A DNA stretch of 64,000 nt from Phocaeicola plebeius. GTDB taxonomy: Bacteria; Bacteroidota; Bacteroidia; Bacteroidales; Bacteroidaceae. Below, piece by piece: positions 1 to 8,600 of the stretch. The notes beneath the pieces were generated by a model that worked only from the letters and a program-made list of their open reading frames with translations, did not search any database and was not told the origin of the DNA. The translations under genes and the position numbers were made by a program. Positions within the stretch are counted from its first letter, which is position 1, and each line of letters opens with the position of its first letter. The DNA lies in the NCBI RefSeq assembly GCF_003437535.1, contig NZ_QSQT01000008.1, positions 1 to 64,000 on the forward strand, given 5' to 3'.

Positions 1-72
1 ACTTTGTCAGGAATTAATCTTCAAACTGACAACTATTTTCAGTACACTTCACAATTTTTTACACCTCTTGAA

Positions 73-204
73 AAACGCCTTTGCGTTCGGATTCAAACGC
101 AAGTGCGTTTTACTTAAAACACAAGTACGTTTTGAATCAAACACAAGTACGTTTTGAATCAAACGCAAGTACGTTTTAGTTGAAACGCAAGGGCGTTTTC
201 GGAG
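73..204. repeat. Six tandem 22-bp near-palindromic repeats (left array)
   Basis: Units start at 73, 95, 117, 139, 161 and 183, in exact 22-bp register. Each has an imperfect palindromic core of the form AAACGCANNTGCGTTT followed by a 5-6 bp linker such as GAATC or AGTTG. The core here reads CAAGTG or CAAGTA in most units. There is no unique spacer between units, so this is not a CRISPR array. Related arrays lie at 37660-37725 and, in opposite orientation, at 63762-63893. Positions 1-72 hold nothing I can name. Each unit can form a small hairpin followed by T residues on either strand. Confidence 0.85.
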
Positions 205-232
205 GCTTCCGGAGAGGGGTGAGGGAAGAAAT

Positions 233-368
233 CTTGACGGGTTGTCGGGGTTGGCAGGCATTTTTATAAAGTATATATACGCGGGGTGTGGAACAAGTCT
301 TAAGAGTTATTCCACACCTGTATATAGAAAGTTTGAAAAACCGGTGCCAACCCCGACAACCCGTCAAG
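233..368. mobile_element. 136-bp inverted-repeat element (MITE-like), copy 1
   Basis: The element begins CTTGACGGGTTGTCGGGG and ends with the exact reverse complement. Positions 233-256 and 345-368 form a perfect 24-bp terminal inverted repeat. The interior is also self-complementary: GGTGTGGAA pairs with TTCCACACC, and TATATAC pairs across the centre, so the whole unit could fold into one long hairpin. A second copy at 63455-63589 is nearly identical and in the same orientation. No transposase gene and no clear target-site duplication is visible. It is called MITE-like on structure alone; a structured repeat without mobility is equally possible. Confidence 0.75.
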
Positions 369-508
369 CGGCGGCCCGGAAGTGTCACGGTTTCGGAACC
401 CGTTCCTGTGGGGGAGGATACAGCCATGTAGATTTGCGTTTTTCTGTCTGGCATCATTTCTATGGTGTCATTTCTTGTGTTTCCCGATGTGATTCATGAG
501 AATTTTTG

Positions 509-516
509 TAAATTTG
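509..516 (+). promoter_or_regulatory. Putative -7 box (TAAATTTG) of the DUF3791/DUF3990 cassette
   Basis: TAAATTTG fits the Bacteroides -7 consensus TAnnTTTG. The start codons at 527 and 533 lie so close that the transcript would be almost leaderless. No good TTTG is seen about 20 bp upstream, so the call rests on the -7 box only. The stretch 369-508 between the 136-bp element and this box holds no gene I can support. Confidence 0.4.
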
Positions 517-526
517 CAATAAAACT

Positions 527-757
527 ATGTCTATGAAATATGATGTGAAGGAAAAATTGGAATGGACGGTTATTTTTCTATTTGAGTTTGGACATAAATA
601 TGGGCTGACGATGAAACAGGCCTTTAATTATTTGAGTAGATTTTAAGGTATTGATTTTATTGATAGGCATTATGATTATGTGCATACGCAGTCGTTTACA
701 TCGATGGTGGATGATATTGCGGAATATTGCCGTCGACAAGGAGGAGAGTTGGTATGA
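527..757 (+). pseudogene. DUF3791-type protein gene interrupted by a premature TAA
   Basis: Read from ATG 527 (or 533), the frame gives about 39 residues including KLEWTVIFLFEFGHKYGL, then TAA at 644-646. The same frame then continues cleanly with GIDFIDRHYDYVHTQSFTS to the natural stop at 755-757. DUF3791 proteins are about 70-75 aa and normally precede DUF3990 genes, which is the arrangement here; the stop overlaps the next ATG as ATGA. The family usually has a Lys or similar residue at the TAA position, so a single AAA-to-TAA change would explain it. Alternatives are read-through, internal restart or a sequencing error. The family assignment is from recalled family sequences. Confidence 0.65.
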
Positions 758-1224
758 AATTATATCATGGTATGAATAAGGAGTTTGATAGAATTGATTT
801 GTTGAAATCGAAACCCAATAAAGATTTTGGACGGGGTTTTTATCTTTCAGCTGATTATTATCAAGCGCTTAATATGGCAAATGTAAAGGTTGAGCAATTA
901 GGCTGTGGCTCACCTGTGGTATTAACTTATGAAGTTGAGGAGGTTTGGGAAGGATTGAATGTGCTTAGGTTTGAAGAATATTCAGAAGAATGGGCGAAGT
1001 TTATTCTTCTGAATAGAAATAACCCTACAAGTCATCCTGTGCATGGATATGATATTGTGATAGGCCCAATAGCGGATGACCGTGTGGGGGTTCAGCTATG
1101 GCGGTATGAAAATCATTCTATTGATTTGCCGACTTTGGTCAGGAATTTGAAATATATGAAAGGTATTACTATACAATACTTTTTTGGTACGGAGCGTGCG
1201 ATAAGATTATTACAGAGGGTATGA
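754..1224 (+). CDS. DUF3990 domain protein (possible ADP-ribosyltransferase-fold toxin-like protein)
   Basis: This encodes a 156-aa protein starting MKLYHGMNKEFDRIDL. ATG 754 was chosen because an AAGGAGGAGA ribosome-binding site sits just upstream and the start overlaps the preceding stop; an in-frame TTG at 727 is less likely. The N-terminal LYHG, then KDFGRGFYLS and an Ala-rich follow-up, are hallmarks of DUF3990. The pattern recalls the His and Tyr motifs of diphtheria-type ADP-ribosyltransferases, which is an inference. It is the middle gene of a translationally coupled trio with the broken DUF3791 gene and a 73-aa protein. The region is visibly richer in A+T than its neighbours, consistent with transfer. 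Function is not established. Confidence 0.7.
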   Translation: MKLYHGMNKEFDRIDLLKSKPNKDFGRGFYLSADYYQALNMANVKVEQLGCGSPVVLTYEVEEVWEGLNVLRFEEYSEEWAKFILLNRNNPTSHPVHGYDIVIGPIADDRVGVQLWRYENHSIDLPTLVRNLKYMKGITIQYFFGTERAIRLLQRV

Positions 1225-1442
1225 ATGAGAAAACAGAAATGATGGCAGACATGATAAAGAAACTTGCGTGTCTTCTGATAGAACAAAATGATAAACTGAC
1301 ATTGGAACAGGCTCTTGCAACTGTTTTTAATTCTGAAATTTATGGCAAGGTAATGAATGAGCGGACTTCTTTTTATACTCAAAGTCCGAGGTATGTTTTT
1401 TCTTTTTTGGATGAGGAATTAAAAAAGGGGAAACTTGGCTAG
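1221..1442 (+). CDS. Small DUF3990-associated protein, function unknown
   Basis: This 73-aa acidic/basic mixed protein starts at ATG 1221, overlapping the DUF3990 stop as ATGA, so translation is probably coupled. It contains LTLEQALATVFNSEIYGKV and ends ELKKGKLG. There are no membrane segments or signal peptide. Small proteins with the same LTLEQAL...SPRYV..FL.EEL layout are recalled next to DUF3990 genes in Bacteroides. It could be an antitoxin or an accessory partner. It ends only 18 bp before trkH. Confidence 0.6.
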   Translation: MNEKTEMMADMIKKLACLLIEQNDKLTLEQALATVFNSEIYGKVMNERTSFYTQSPRYVFSFLDEELKKGKLG

Positions 1443-1460
1443 TAAAACACATAAAGCTAC

Positions 1461-2966
1461 ATGGAAGATTTTTTATCGACGGCGGTCAATGTAACTGCCA
1501 ACCGAGGCAATAGTTTGATTAACAGAAAGATGATTCTTCGCATCTTGGGTATCCTGCTCTTTATGGAGGCAATGATGTTTCTGGCATGTGCAGGTGTTTC
1601 CTTGTGCTATGGGGAGGAAGACTATATTTATTTTATTTACACGACATTGATTAATATGGCCGTGGGAAGCGGACTGATTCTGTTGGGAAGAGGAGCTGAA
1701 AACCGGGTGACACGACGCGACGGGTATTGCATCGTGGCGTTCACGTGGCTGCTTTTCACAGGTTTCGGTATGCTGCCTTTTTATATAAGCGGGAGTATTC
1801 CGTCAGTGACCGACGCGTTTTTTGAAACCATGTCGGGTTTTACCACTACGGGAGCCACCATTCTGGATGATATTGAAGCACTTTCGCACGGCATGCTGTT
1901 CTGGCGAAGCTTCTCGCAGTGGATTGGAGGATTGGGAATCGTGTTCTTTACGATTGCCGTACTGCCTATCTTCGGAGTGGGCAATCAGGTGCTTTTCTCG
2001 GCAGAGGCTACGGGGGTGACGCATGACAAGATTCATCCGAAAATCAGCGTCATGGCACAATGTCTGTGGACGGTATATCTCGTGCTGACTGTGGCAGAAA
2101 TTGTACTGCTGCTGATTGGTGGCATGGATTTGTTTGATGCCGCATGTCATGCTTTTTCTACGACGGCTACCGGAGGGTATTCTACCAAGCAGGCCAGTGT
2201 GGCTTACTGGAATTCTCCTTTTATAGAATATGTGATTGCCATCTTTATGATTCTGTCGGGTATCAACTTCTCGCTGTATTTCATGTGCATGAAGGGGCGT
2301 TGCGGACAGTTGTTTAAGGATGGAGAGCTCCGGCTGTATCTCATTTCCATCGGGGCGGTGACACTGATAATTACCGGGGCCTTGTACTGGTATAATAATT
2401 ATGGACTGGAGGAGGCTTTCCGGAAATCGCTTTTTCAGGTGGCGTCCATTCATACGTCGTGTGGCTTTGCTACAGACGATTATAATATGTGGCCTCCTTT
2501 CACGTGGCTGCTGCTTATTTATACGATGGTGGCAGGAGGCTGTGCCGGTTCTACGGCAGGTGGTGTCAAGAATGTGCGTCTGCTGCTTTTGTTGCGTAAC
2601 GTGAAAAATGAGTTCCACCGGCTGATGCATCCCAGAGCGGTATTGCCGGTAAAGATGAACCGGATGGCGGTGTCACAGCGTACGCTTGCCACGGTGATGA
2701 CGTTTGTGTTCTTTTATTTTGTCTGTATCTTTTTATGCTGGCTGGCGCTGATGTGCATGGGCATCGGACTGGAAGAATCTTTCGGACTATCTGTATCAAG
2801 TATCGGTAACGTGGGTCCGGGACTGGGTGTCTTCGGACCAGCATTTTCATGGAGTGCGCTTCCTGACCTGGCGAAGTGGCTGTTGTCGTTTATGATGCTG
2901 ATAGGGCGTCTGGAACTCTTCGGTGTACTACTGCTGCTGACTCCGAGTTTTTGGGATAGACGATGA
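1461..2966 (+). CDS. trkH: TrkH/KtrB-type potassium uptake channel subunit
   Basis: This 501-aa polytopic membrane protein carries the four pore loops of the Trk/Ktr/HKT family: GFTTTGATI near residue 125, FSTTATGGYST near 235, HTSCGFAT near 330 and SSIGNVGPGLG near 445. It would conduct K+ across the inner membrane with a TrkA/KtrA regulatory subunit. In Bacteroides trkA often lies upstream; here the DUF3990 cassette occupies that place and no trkA is in the window. Start choice is uncertain: ATG 1461 has a weak ribosome-binding site, while TTG 1515 (giving MINRKMILR) and ATG 1530 are closer to the usual family N terminus. Confidence 0.9.
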   Translation: MEDFLSTAVNVTANRGNSLINRKMILRILGILLFMEAMMFLACAGVSLCYGEEDYIYFIYTTLINMAVGSGLILLGRGAENRVTRRDGYCIVAFTWLLFTGFGMLPFYISGSIPSVTDAFFETMSGFTTTGATILDDIEALSHGMLFWRSFSQWIGGLGIVFFTIAVLPIFGVGNQVLFSAEATGVTHDKIHPKISVMAQCLWTVYLVLTVAEIVLLLIGGMDLFDAACHAFSTTATGGYSTKQASVAYWNSPFIEYVIAIFMILSGINFSLYFMCMKGRCGQLFKDGELRLYLISIGAVTLIITGALYWYNNYGLEEAFRKSLFQVASIHTSCGFATDDYNMWPPFTWLLLIYTMVAGGCAGSTAGGVKNVRLLLLLRNVKNEFHRLMHPRAVLPVKMNRMAVSQRTLATVMTFVFFYFVCIFLCWLALMCMGIGLEESFGLSVSSIGNVGPGLGVFGPAFSWSALPDLAKWLLSFMMLIGRLELFGVLLLLTPSFWDRR

Positions 2967-2978
2967 GAAAGAGATAGA

Positions 2979-3503
2979 TTATGATAACATGTATATGTCT
3001 CTAAAAAAGTTTTCTATATCTTTTATAGAGAAGGTGTTTTTGTCTAATTCTGTTTTTCTAAGCATTAGGTATGCGCTATTGCGTTCGTCGGTGTGGTGTT
3101 CAAATGTTTTTGTACCAAAATAGGTATTGACAATTGTTCGATAGAAACGGAAACGCTTGGTGCATGCTTTGTCTTCTCCCATATTATTTGCTCCAATAAA
3201 TGCAAAAGAAGAATGTACGTCAGTTTCATAATAATGTTTCATGATGTATATACAACTTAACACTATTCTTCTGGGCTCAAAGTCATTGGTTTGAAAGCTA
3301 TATTTTTCTTGTAAATGTGCTTGCGACTTCAGGTAGAATTTTATTCCATAAATATGTTTTTCGTATGCTTCTACGTCTACAAGGTAGGTTTTTCCGCTTT
3401 TCATAGATTTGAATCTCCATAAATCTATGTGTCGCATTCCTTTACAAGTTGGCGCTTTCCGCATAATAAATACGGAACCATAATAAGGAGGTAGGATTTT
3501 CAT
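2979..3503 (-). CDS. Hypothetical protein, second gene of an A+T-rich two-gene unit
   Basis: This 174-aa soluble protein is unrecognised. It starts MKILPPYYGSVFIMRKAP and contains a conserved-looking core SSFAFIGANNMGEDKACTKR followed by FRFYRTIVNTYFG and NSAYLMLRK. I recall similar uncharacterised proteins in Bacteroidales but cannot assign a fold. Its ATG overlaps the last base of the upstream small gene stop (TAATG), so the two are probably co-translated. Base composition is clearly more A+T-rich than in trkH or aguAB, which suggests acquisition. A TA module or an accessory effector would be speculation. Confidence 0.6.
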   Translation of the reverse strand: MKILPPYYGSVFIMRKAPTCKGMRHIDLWRFKSMKSGKTYLVDVEAYEKHIYGIKFYLKSQAHLQEKYSFQTNDFEPRRIVLSCIYIMKHYYETDVHSSFAFIGANNMGEDKACTKRFRFYRTIVNTYFGTKTFEHHTDERNSAYLMLRKTELDKNTFSIKDIENFFRDIYMLS

Positions 3504-3637
3504 TAGGGAACGAGGTAAGAATAGACCTGTATTCTGTATTTGGCGTGTTCTTTTTTAGTAACCTTTTTAAAGTTTACCTTTACAGAATCAGGCTTTGTAA
3601 TTTGTTTCTTTGCTTTTGTATCTGTAGACTTTCCCAT
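3503..3637 (-). CDS. Small highly basic protein, first gene of the two-gene unit
   Basis: This 44-aa Lys-rich protein starts MGKSTDTKAKKQITKP and ends QVYSYLVP. ATG 3637 was chosen over an upstream in-frame start because the promoter at 3656-3687 places the transcript start just ahead of it. The stop overlaps the ATG of the 174-aa gene. Charge and size would suit a nucleic-acid-binding or antitoxin-like partner, but nothing in the sequence proves it. Confidence 0.55.
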   Translation of the reverse strand: MGKSTDTKAKKQITKPDSVKVNFKKVTKKEHAKYRIQVYSYLVP

Positions 3638-3655
3638 ATTATTTATCTTTTTTTG

Positions 3656-3687
3656 CAAAGATAACGTTATTGCATATTCAATGCAAG
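3656..3687 (-). promoter_or_regulatory. Bacteroides-type promoter of the small two-gene unit
   Basis: On the minus strand this reads CTTG, a 20-bp spacer, then TATCTTTG, which closely fits the -33/-7 consensus. The -7 box (3656-3663) is about 19 bp ahead of the small basic gene start at 3637. Confidence 0.7.
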
Positions 3688-3713
3688 GATAAAACATTTT
3701 TTATAATACAGAA

Positions 3714-3747
3714 AAAAGGACCACTACCCACAGGTAATGATCCTTTT
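3714..3747 (-). terminator. Rho-independent terminator of the agu operon
   Basis: Left arm 3714-3728 and right arm 3733-3747 form a 15-bp stem (with some G-U pairs) around CACA. It is flanked by A and T runs, so it may act in both directions. It lies 19 bp beyond the aguB stop. Confidence 0.75.
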
Positions 3748-3765
3748 CTTTATTAACTCAGCCTG

Positions 3766-4653
3766 TTAGTCAATAAACCGGCGGGTGAGCTGCTCAAATT
3801 CATCGATGCGGCGGTCGCGCAGGAAGGGCCACCAGCGGCGGACATTTTCACTGCGGTTCATGTCGATTTCTACCACCATGTTTTCTTCTTTCAGGTTGCT
3901 GGCCTGGGCGATGATTTCGCCTTGCGGACCGGCTACGAAGCTGTTGCCCCAGAACTGGATGCCGTTGGTCTGGCCGGAAGGGTCGGGTTCAAGACCTACA
4001 CGGTTTACGGCGATAACGGGCAGGCCGTTGGCTACGGCGTGACCGCGCTGTACGGTTACCCATGCCCCTAGCTGGCGCATTTTTTCTTCCTGAGTGTCGG
4101 TGCTTTCCCAGCCGATGGCGGTGGGGTAAATCAACAGTTCAGCACCTTTCAGGGCCATGATGCGGGCTCCTTCCGGATACCACTGGTCCCAGCAAACCTG
4201 CACGCCGAGCTTACCGATGGAGGTCTGAATGGGTTCGAATCCTAAGTCGCCGGGAGTGAAATAGAACTTCTCGTAGTAAGCAGGGTCATCTGGAATGTGC
4301 ATCTTACGGTACTTTCCGGCGATGCTTCCGTCAGTGTCGAATACCACGGCAGTGTTGTGATACAGCCCGGCGGCACGGCGTTCGAACAGCGAAGTGACCA
4401 GCACGATGTGGTAGGCGGCGGCTATCTCACTGTAGAAGCCGGTAGAAGGACCGGGAATGGGCTCAGCCAGGTCGAACAGATTGGTATCCTCTGTCTGGCA
4501 GAAATAAGGGGTGTTATGGAGTTCCTGAAGAACTACTAACTGCGCACCGGCCTGTGCCACGGAGGCGATGTTGCGGTGCAGCTTTTCAAGATTCAGTTTG
4601 AGGTCGTTCGTACAAGCCTGTTGTACGATGCCGACACGGATAGTTCGTTTCAT
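3766..4653 (-). CDS. aguB: N-carbamoylputrescine amidase
   Basis: This 295-aa carbon-nitrogen hydrolase converts N-carbamoylputrescine to putrescine, CO2 and ammonia in the cytosol. The nitrilase-superfamily triad is visible: Glu in VVLQELHNTPYFCQ, Lys in GKYRKMHIPDD, and the nucleophile Cys in GVQVCWDQWYPEGAR. Length fits the family. Its ATG overlaps the aguA stop (ATGA at 4650-4653), so the two steps of agmatine-to-putrescine conversion are co-translated. A strong terminator follows. Confidence 0.95.
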   Translation of the reverse strand: MKRTIRVGIVQQACTNDLKLNLEKLHRNIASVAQAGAQLVVLQELHNTPYFCQTEDTNLFDLAEPIPGPSTGFYSEIAAAYHIVLVTSLFERRAAGLYHNTAVVFDTDGSIAGKYRKMHIPDDPAYYEKFYFTPGDLGFEPIQTSIGKLGVQVCWDQWYPEGARIMALKGAELLIYPTAIGWESTDTQEEKMRQLGAWVTVQRGHAVANGLPVIAVNRVGLEPDPSGQTNGIQFWGNSFVAGPQGEIIAQASNLKEENMVVEIDMNRSENVRRWWPFLRDRRIDEFEQLTRRFID

Positions 4654-5687
4654 TGTGCTATTTGGTTTTTTACAGATTCAGGATATTGCATGGTGACGCA
4701 GTGGAGAGAACCATGCTGCTTGATAAGCGCACGGCAATCTATGCCTACGATTTCACGTCCGGGGAAGACCTCAGCCAGTACCTGTGCGGCACGGGCATCG
4801 TTTTCCGGTTGGGCGTAGGTAGGATAGAGCACAGCCTCATTCATAATCAGGAAGTTGGCGTAGGTGGCCGGAAGGCGTTCGCCGTCTTCGTCATAGATGG
4901 CTTCGGGCATGGGCAGCGGAAGCAGGCGGTAGGGGTCGCCATCGAGGGTACGGAAGGTCTTGAGCTGGTCTTCCATGGAGCGGAGGGCACCGTAGTGCTC
5001 GTCATCCTTGTCCACGCACTGCACGTAGGTAATGGTGTGGTCGGGACAGAGACGGGCCAGGGTGTCTACGTGGCTATCTGTGTCGTCACCGGCCAGGTAG
5101 CCGTAGTCCAGCCAGAGCACCTGACGCAGGTTGAAGCGTTCCATCAGGTAGGCTTCGATGTCTTTGCGCGAGAGGGTGTCATTGCGATTAGGAGCCAATA
5201 GGCAGGGGGAGGTGGTGAGTAAAGTACCTTCTCCGTCGCTTTCAATGGAACCTCCTTCGAGCACGAAGTTGCGGCAGTTGATGTAGTCGCCGTTGAGTGC
5301 GCCGGTCTTGAACAGATGACTGTTGATGAGGTTGTCCTTATGGGCGGCAAACTTCATGCCCCAGCCGTTGAAGCAGAAGTCGAGCAACTGCGGGTCGGAG
5401 TGTTTTTCCAGCAGGGTGATGAAAGCATGGTCGCGGGCCCAGGTGTCGTTTGTAGGACATTTCACAAAAGTAATCTGGTCACGATAGGGGAAGTCGGCCA
5501 AGGCTGCCGGAAATTCGGGAGCCACGAGCAACAGGGGCTGGCGGCTGGCTATTTCGGTAGCAAGGCGGACAAAGCAGGTTTCTACTTCATCGAGCATATA
5601 GGCCCAGTCGGTATCGGCATGAGGCCAGGTAAGCTGTATGTAGCTTTGTTTGTACCATTCGGCGGGCAGATAATAGGTCTTTTCCAT
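4650..5687 (-). CDS. aguA: Agmatine deiminase
   Basis: This 345-aa member of the peptidyl-arginine/agmatine deiminase family hydrolyses agmatine to N-carbamoylputrescine and ammonia. Visible family signatures are NDTWARDHAFI, FVLEGGSIESDGEGTLLTT, DDTDSHVDTLARL and the catalytic Cys in HGSLHCVTMQYPE near the C terminus. It starts 12 bp after the tamB stop with no terminator between, so it may be co-transcribed with tamB or use a promoter inside tamB. It is translationally coupled to aguB downstream. Confidence 0.95.
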   Translation of the reverse strand: MEKTYYLPAEWYKQSYIQLTWPHADTDWAYMLDEVETCFVRLATEIASRQPLLLVAPEFPAALADFPYRDQITFVKCPTNDTWARDHAFITLLEKHSDPQLLDFCFNGWGMKFAAHKDNLINSHLFKTGALNGDYINCRNFVLEGGSIESDGEGTLLTTSPCLLAPNRNDTLSRKDIEAYLMERFNLRQVLWLDYGYLAGDDTDSHVDTLARLCPDHTITYVQCVDKDDEHYGALRSMEDQLKTFRTLDGDPYRLLPLPMPEAIYDEDGERLPATYANFLIMNEAVLYPTYAQPENDARAAQVLAEVFPGREIVGIDCRALIKQHGSLHCVTMQYPESVKNQIAQ

Positions 5688-5699
5688 ATTCTTGTATAA

Positions 5700-8600
5700 T
5701 TATTTTTCGTTTGATTCTCTTTTTTCTCTTGCGGCAGGAAGGGCTTCCTGCGGAAGGTATTTCTGGTCTTCTTTTTCTTTCTGCTGGCTGCTGCGGTTTT
5801 TCCGGCGGCGGAGGAACCAGTCGACGAGTTCTTTCCAGTTCATGAAGTCTTTCTTGTACATGATACCAATGCCCTGAGTGGTAAGGGTGGACTTCGTGAA
5901 GTAGCGGTCGTTGGTCTGGTTGTATCCGCGCAGACGGAATTCTCCGTTCTTGGTGAGCAGCCAGATGGCTTCAAAGTCGCCCACAAAGTTCGTATTACGC
6001 ATGGTATTTTCACGGTAACCGAAGTTCCCGTTGATTATCAGTCGGTTGTTCAGCAAGCGTCCGGACAGGATGGCTTCGGCTTCTACGTCACTCCAGCCTT
6101 TTTCTCCGGTGGTGAGGTTCGTACCTACGTTCCAGTTCTGGTTGTCGATGACTTGCGAAAGCATGTTGTTCAACTGGCCCGATAGGGTGCTGAAGGCCAA
6201 TGAACTGGTGGCATCGGTCTGCCCGGTGTTGTTGGCATAGTCATAGGTATAGAACTTGCCGACTCCCAGCAGATAGATAATCTGCGTGTTCATCTGTTCT
6301 TCAGTGCTGGTGAGGCTGCGTACCAGTTCGCGGTCTTCCTCGCTCACGGTGGGCAGTTCAAGGCCGAATGTCAGGCTGGGAGACGTGAGGTTACCGCTCA
6401 GGTTCAACAGACAGTTCACCCGCACGTTTCCACGTGAAGAAGAAGCGTCGGCTATCAGGTCGTTCAGTGAAGCGGAGTTCACCGTATAGACGGCCTGCAC
6501 GTTCAGGTTGGCGGCTTTGGGGTCCCCGTTGAAGGATACCACACCTCCGGGCTGCAGGGTGAAGTCTTTTCGGATGACGTTCTGCATACTCATCTTGTAG
6601 ATTCCTTCAGTAATGTTGTAGTTACCGAACATCTGGAAGTTGCCCTGATTAAAGAAGTTGATGCGCAGGTTGCCGGTTCCGTAGGCAGAAATATAGTCTC
6701 CGGCCGAGGGGTCCATGATAATTTTCATGTTGGCGCGTTCGGCAGGTTCTATCTGCAGATTGATGTGGATGGCGGTAGGTGTATCATCGTCATCCTGCTT
6801 GTCGGGCTGGTTGAGCGGGTGGTACACTTCGGCTTTGACGGCAGCTTGTTTGCGGCGTGGAGTACGGTCTACGAAGGTGATGAAGCCGGAGTTGGTAGCC
6901 TCGGCTGCTGTTCCTAATACGTAGACAAACTCGGTCTGATTGTCGGCGCGAACTTCTCCGTCAACGTTCAGCTGTCCGTCGCCTCCCCGGAGAAATACGT
7001 TTCCGGTGGCATAGATATGACCGTAGAAGGGGAATTCCGGAGTTTCCTTTTCAGAGTGGAATACCAGCATGCGGCCGGTATTGAAGCGGAACTGGTAGCT
7101 CAGGTTCTTTAATTTGGTATGCCGTAGCTCTCCGTTGGCCAGTCCGGTATGCCCTTCAGTGTCCTGCAAGCGCACGTTCTGGAAACGGAACAAGCCGGAA
7201 GCGATGTGTACGGAATCGGCCGAAGCCAGGAAAGTAGCATTCAGAATGTTGACCTTCATCTGCATCTGTGCCTTGACTTTCCCTTCCAAATCAAGCTGGG
7301 AGAAGGGGCCGAACAGACGCACGTCGCCATGTACGCTTCCGTTGACATTGCTGAATATATTTTCTACAAAGGGTTGCAGGAAGGAGAGAGGGGTACCTCC
7401 GGCCTGGATATGGAGGTCGAGTCCCTTCATCTTGGGCGATACATAGCCGATGACCCGTGTGGTGCAGGCACTGTCGCGGCGGATGTCAGCATTGAGGCGA
7501 ACGCCTCCCAACTCTTTGTCCCATGAGCCGAGGATGTCGGCGCGTCCTAGCAGGGCATGATTGAGGGAGAAATCTTTCACATCGAGACGGGCTTCCATCA
7601 CCGGGTCCTCAAGCACGTGGCGCAGGTGGACTTTTCCGCTGATGCCTCCGTCGAAGCGTACGGCATGAAACTGAATCATGTCCATGATGTAGAGCAGGTT
7701 GATGTTCTTCAAGTCTACCAGACAGGAGTCAGCTTCTGTTTTTCCCAGTCGTCCGTTGATTTTCAAGTGCTGGTCGCGGTGCTCAAACAGGAAGTCGTGT
7801 ATTTCGACGCTGTCTTTTGCAATGTCTACAGTAGCCGGATGGATGTTCCAGGTGGTGTCATTCAGAATGACCTGGCTGGGCTGGATGTCCACACGGGTGT
7901 GGAGTACCCTTTTCAGACTGTCCTGACGGAAAGAAGCGATGGCGTCAATCTTTCCGCTATAGGTGAGCTGTGTGTTGTTGCCCCAGTAAATGGTACTGTG
8001 CAGCTTGTCGTCTTTGGCCCTCGTGATGAGGGAGAAATTGAACATGGCTCCTTTTTTCATTAAGGTGCCGGCACGTAACTGGCACTGCAGTTCGTCGGAA
8101 CGGCTTTCACACAACAGGGTGCCCGATTCGTAGTATTTCCCTTTATACGTGAATTGAGGAATCGAACCGTTGATGCGCATCTGTGAGAGGCTGTCGTTAA
8201 GTTGTCCTGAGAACGTGGCCGGCATCTGCAACTCGAACGGACTGTTCAAAACCTTTGAAAGAAATTCACTGTTTTCCATGCGAAACTGGAACCGGAACTG
8301 GTTGTTCAGCTCTGCGGGTTTCTTTCTTCCTTTTTTCGGCTTCTCCTCAGGGAACAGGGATGGAAGATGCTTCCGGATCACTTTCTCCATGCTCTTCAGC
8401 AGGGTGTGGTAGGCATATTGTCCTTGTATGGTTCCGGTCAGGAACGGGGAGTCAATGCGTATTTCCTTCTGCTTGGCCTCTGAGGCAAGCTGTGTCGCAT
8501 CAATCTGCAGGCGGGGAAGGAAGTAGTTTCCTTCTTCGTCGGGCGTGCGAACTGAAAGACTGTCGAGGCTGATTTTTCCCTGGACATCGTCGATGGAATG

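Noticed and set aside
73..204. Possible CRISPR array
   Set aside because: Units are 22 bp, contiguous and near-identical, with no unique spacers, and there are no cas genes.
242..499. Small ORF whose translation resembles one at 63434-63682
   Set aside because: The similarity ends exactly at the inverted-repeat element, so it reflects repeated DNA rather than a conserved protein.
1803..2630. Open frame of 275 codons antisense to trkH
   Set aside because: It lies wholly within trkH and has a low-complexity composition typical of antisense frames.
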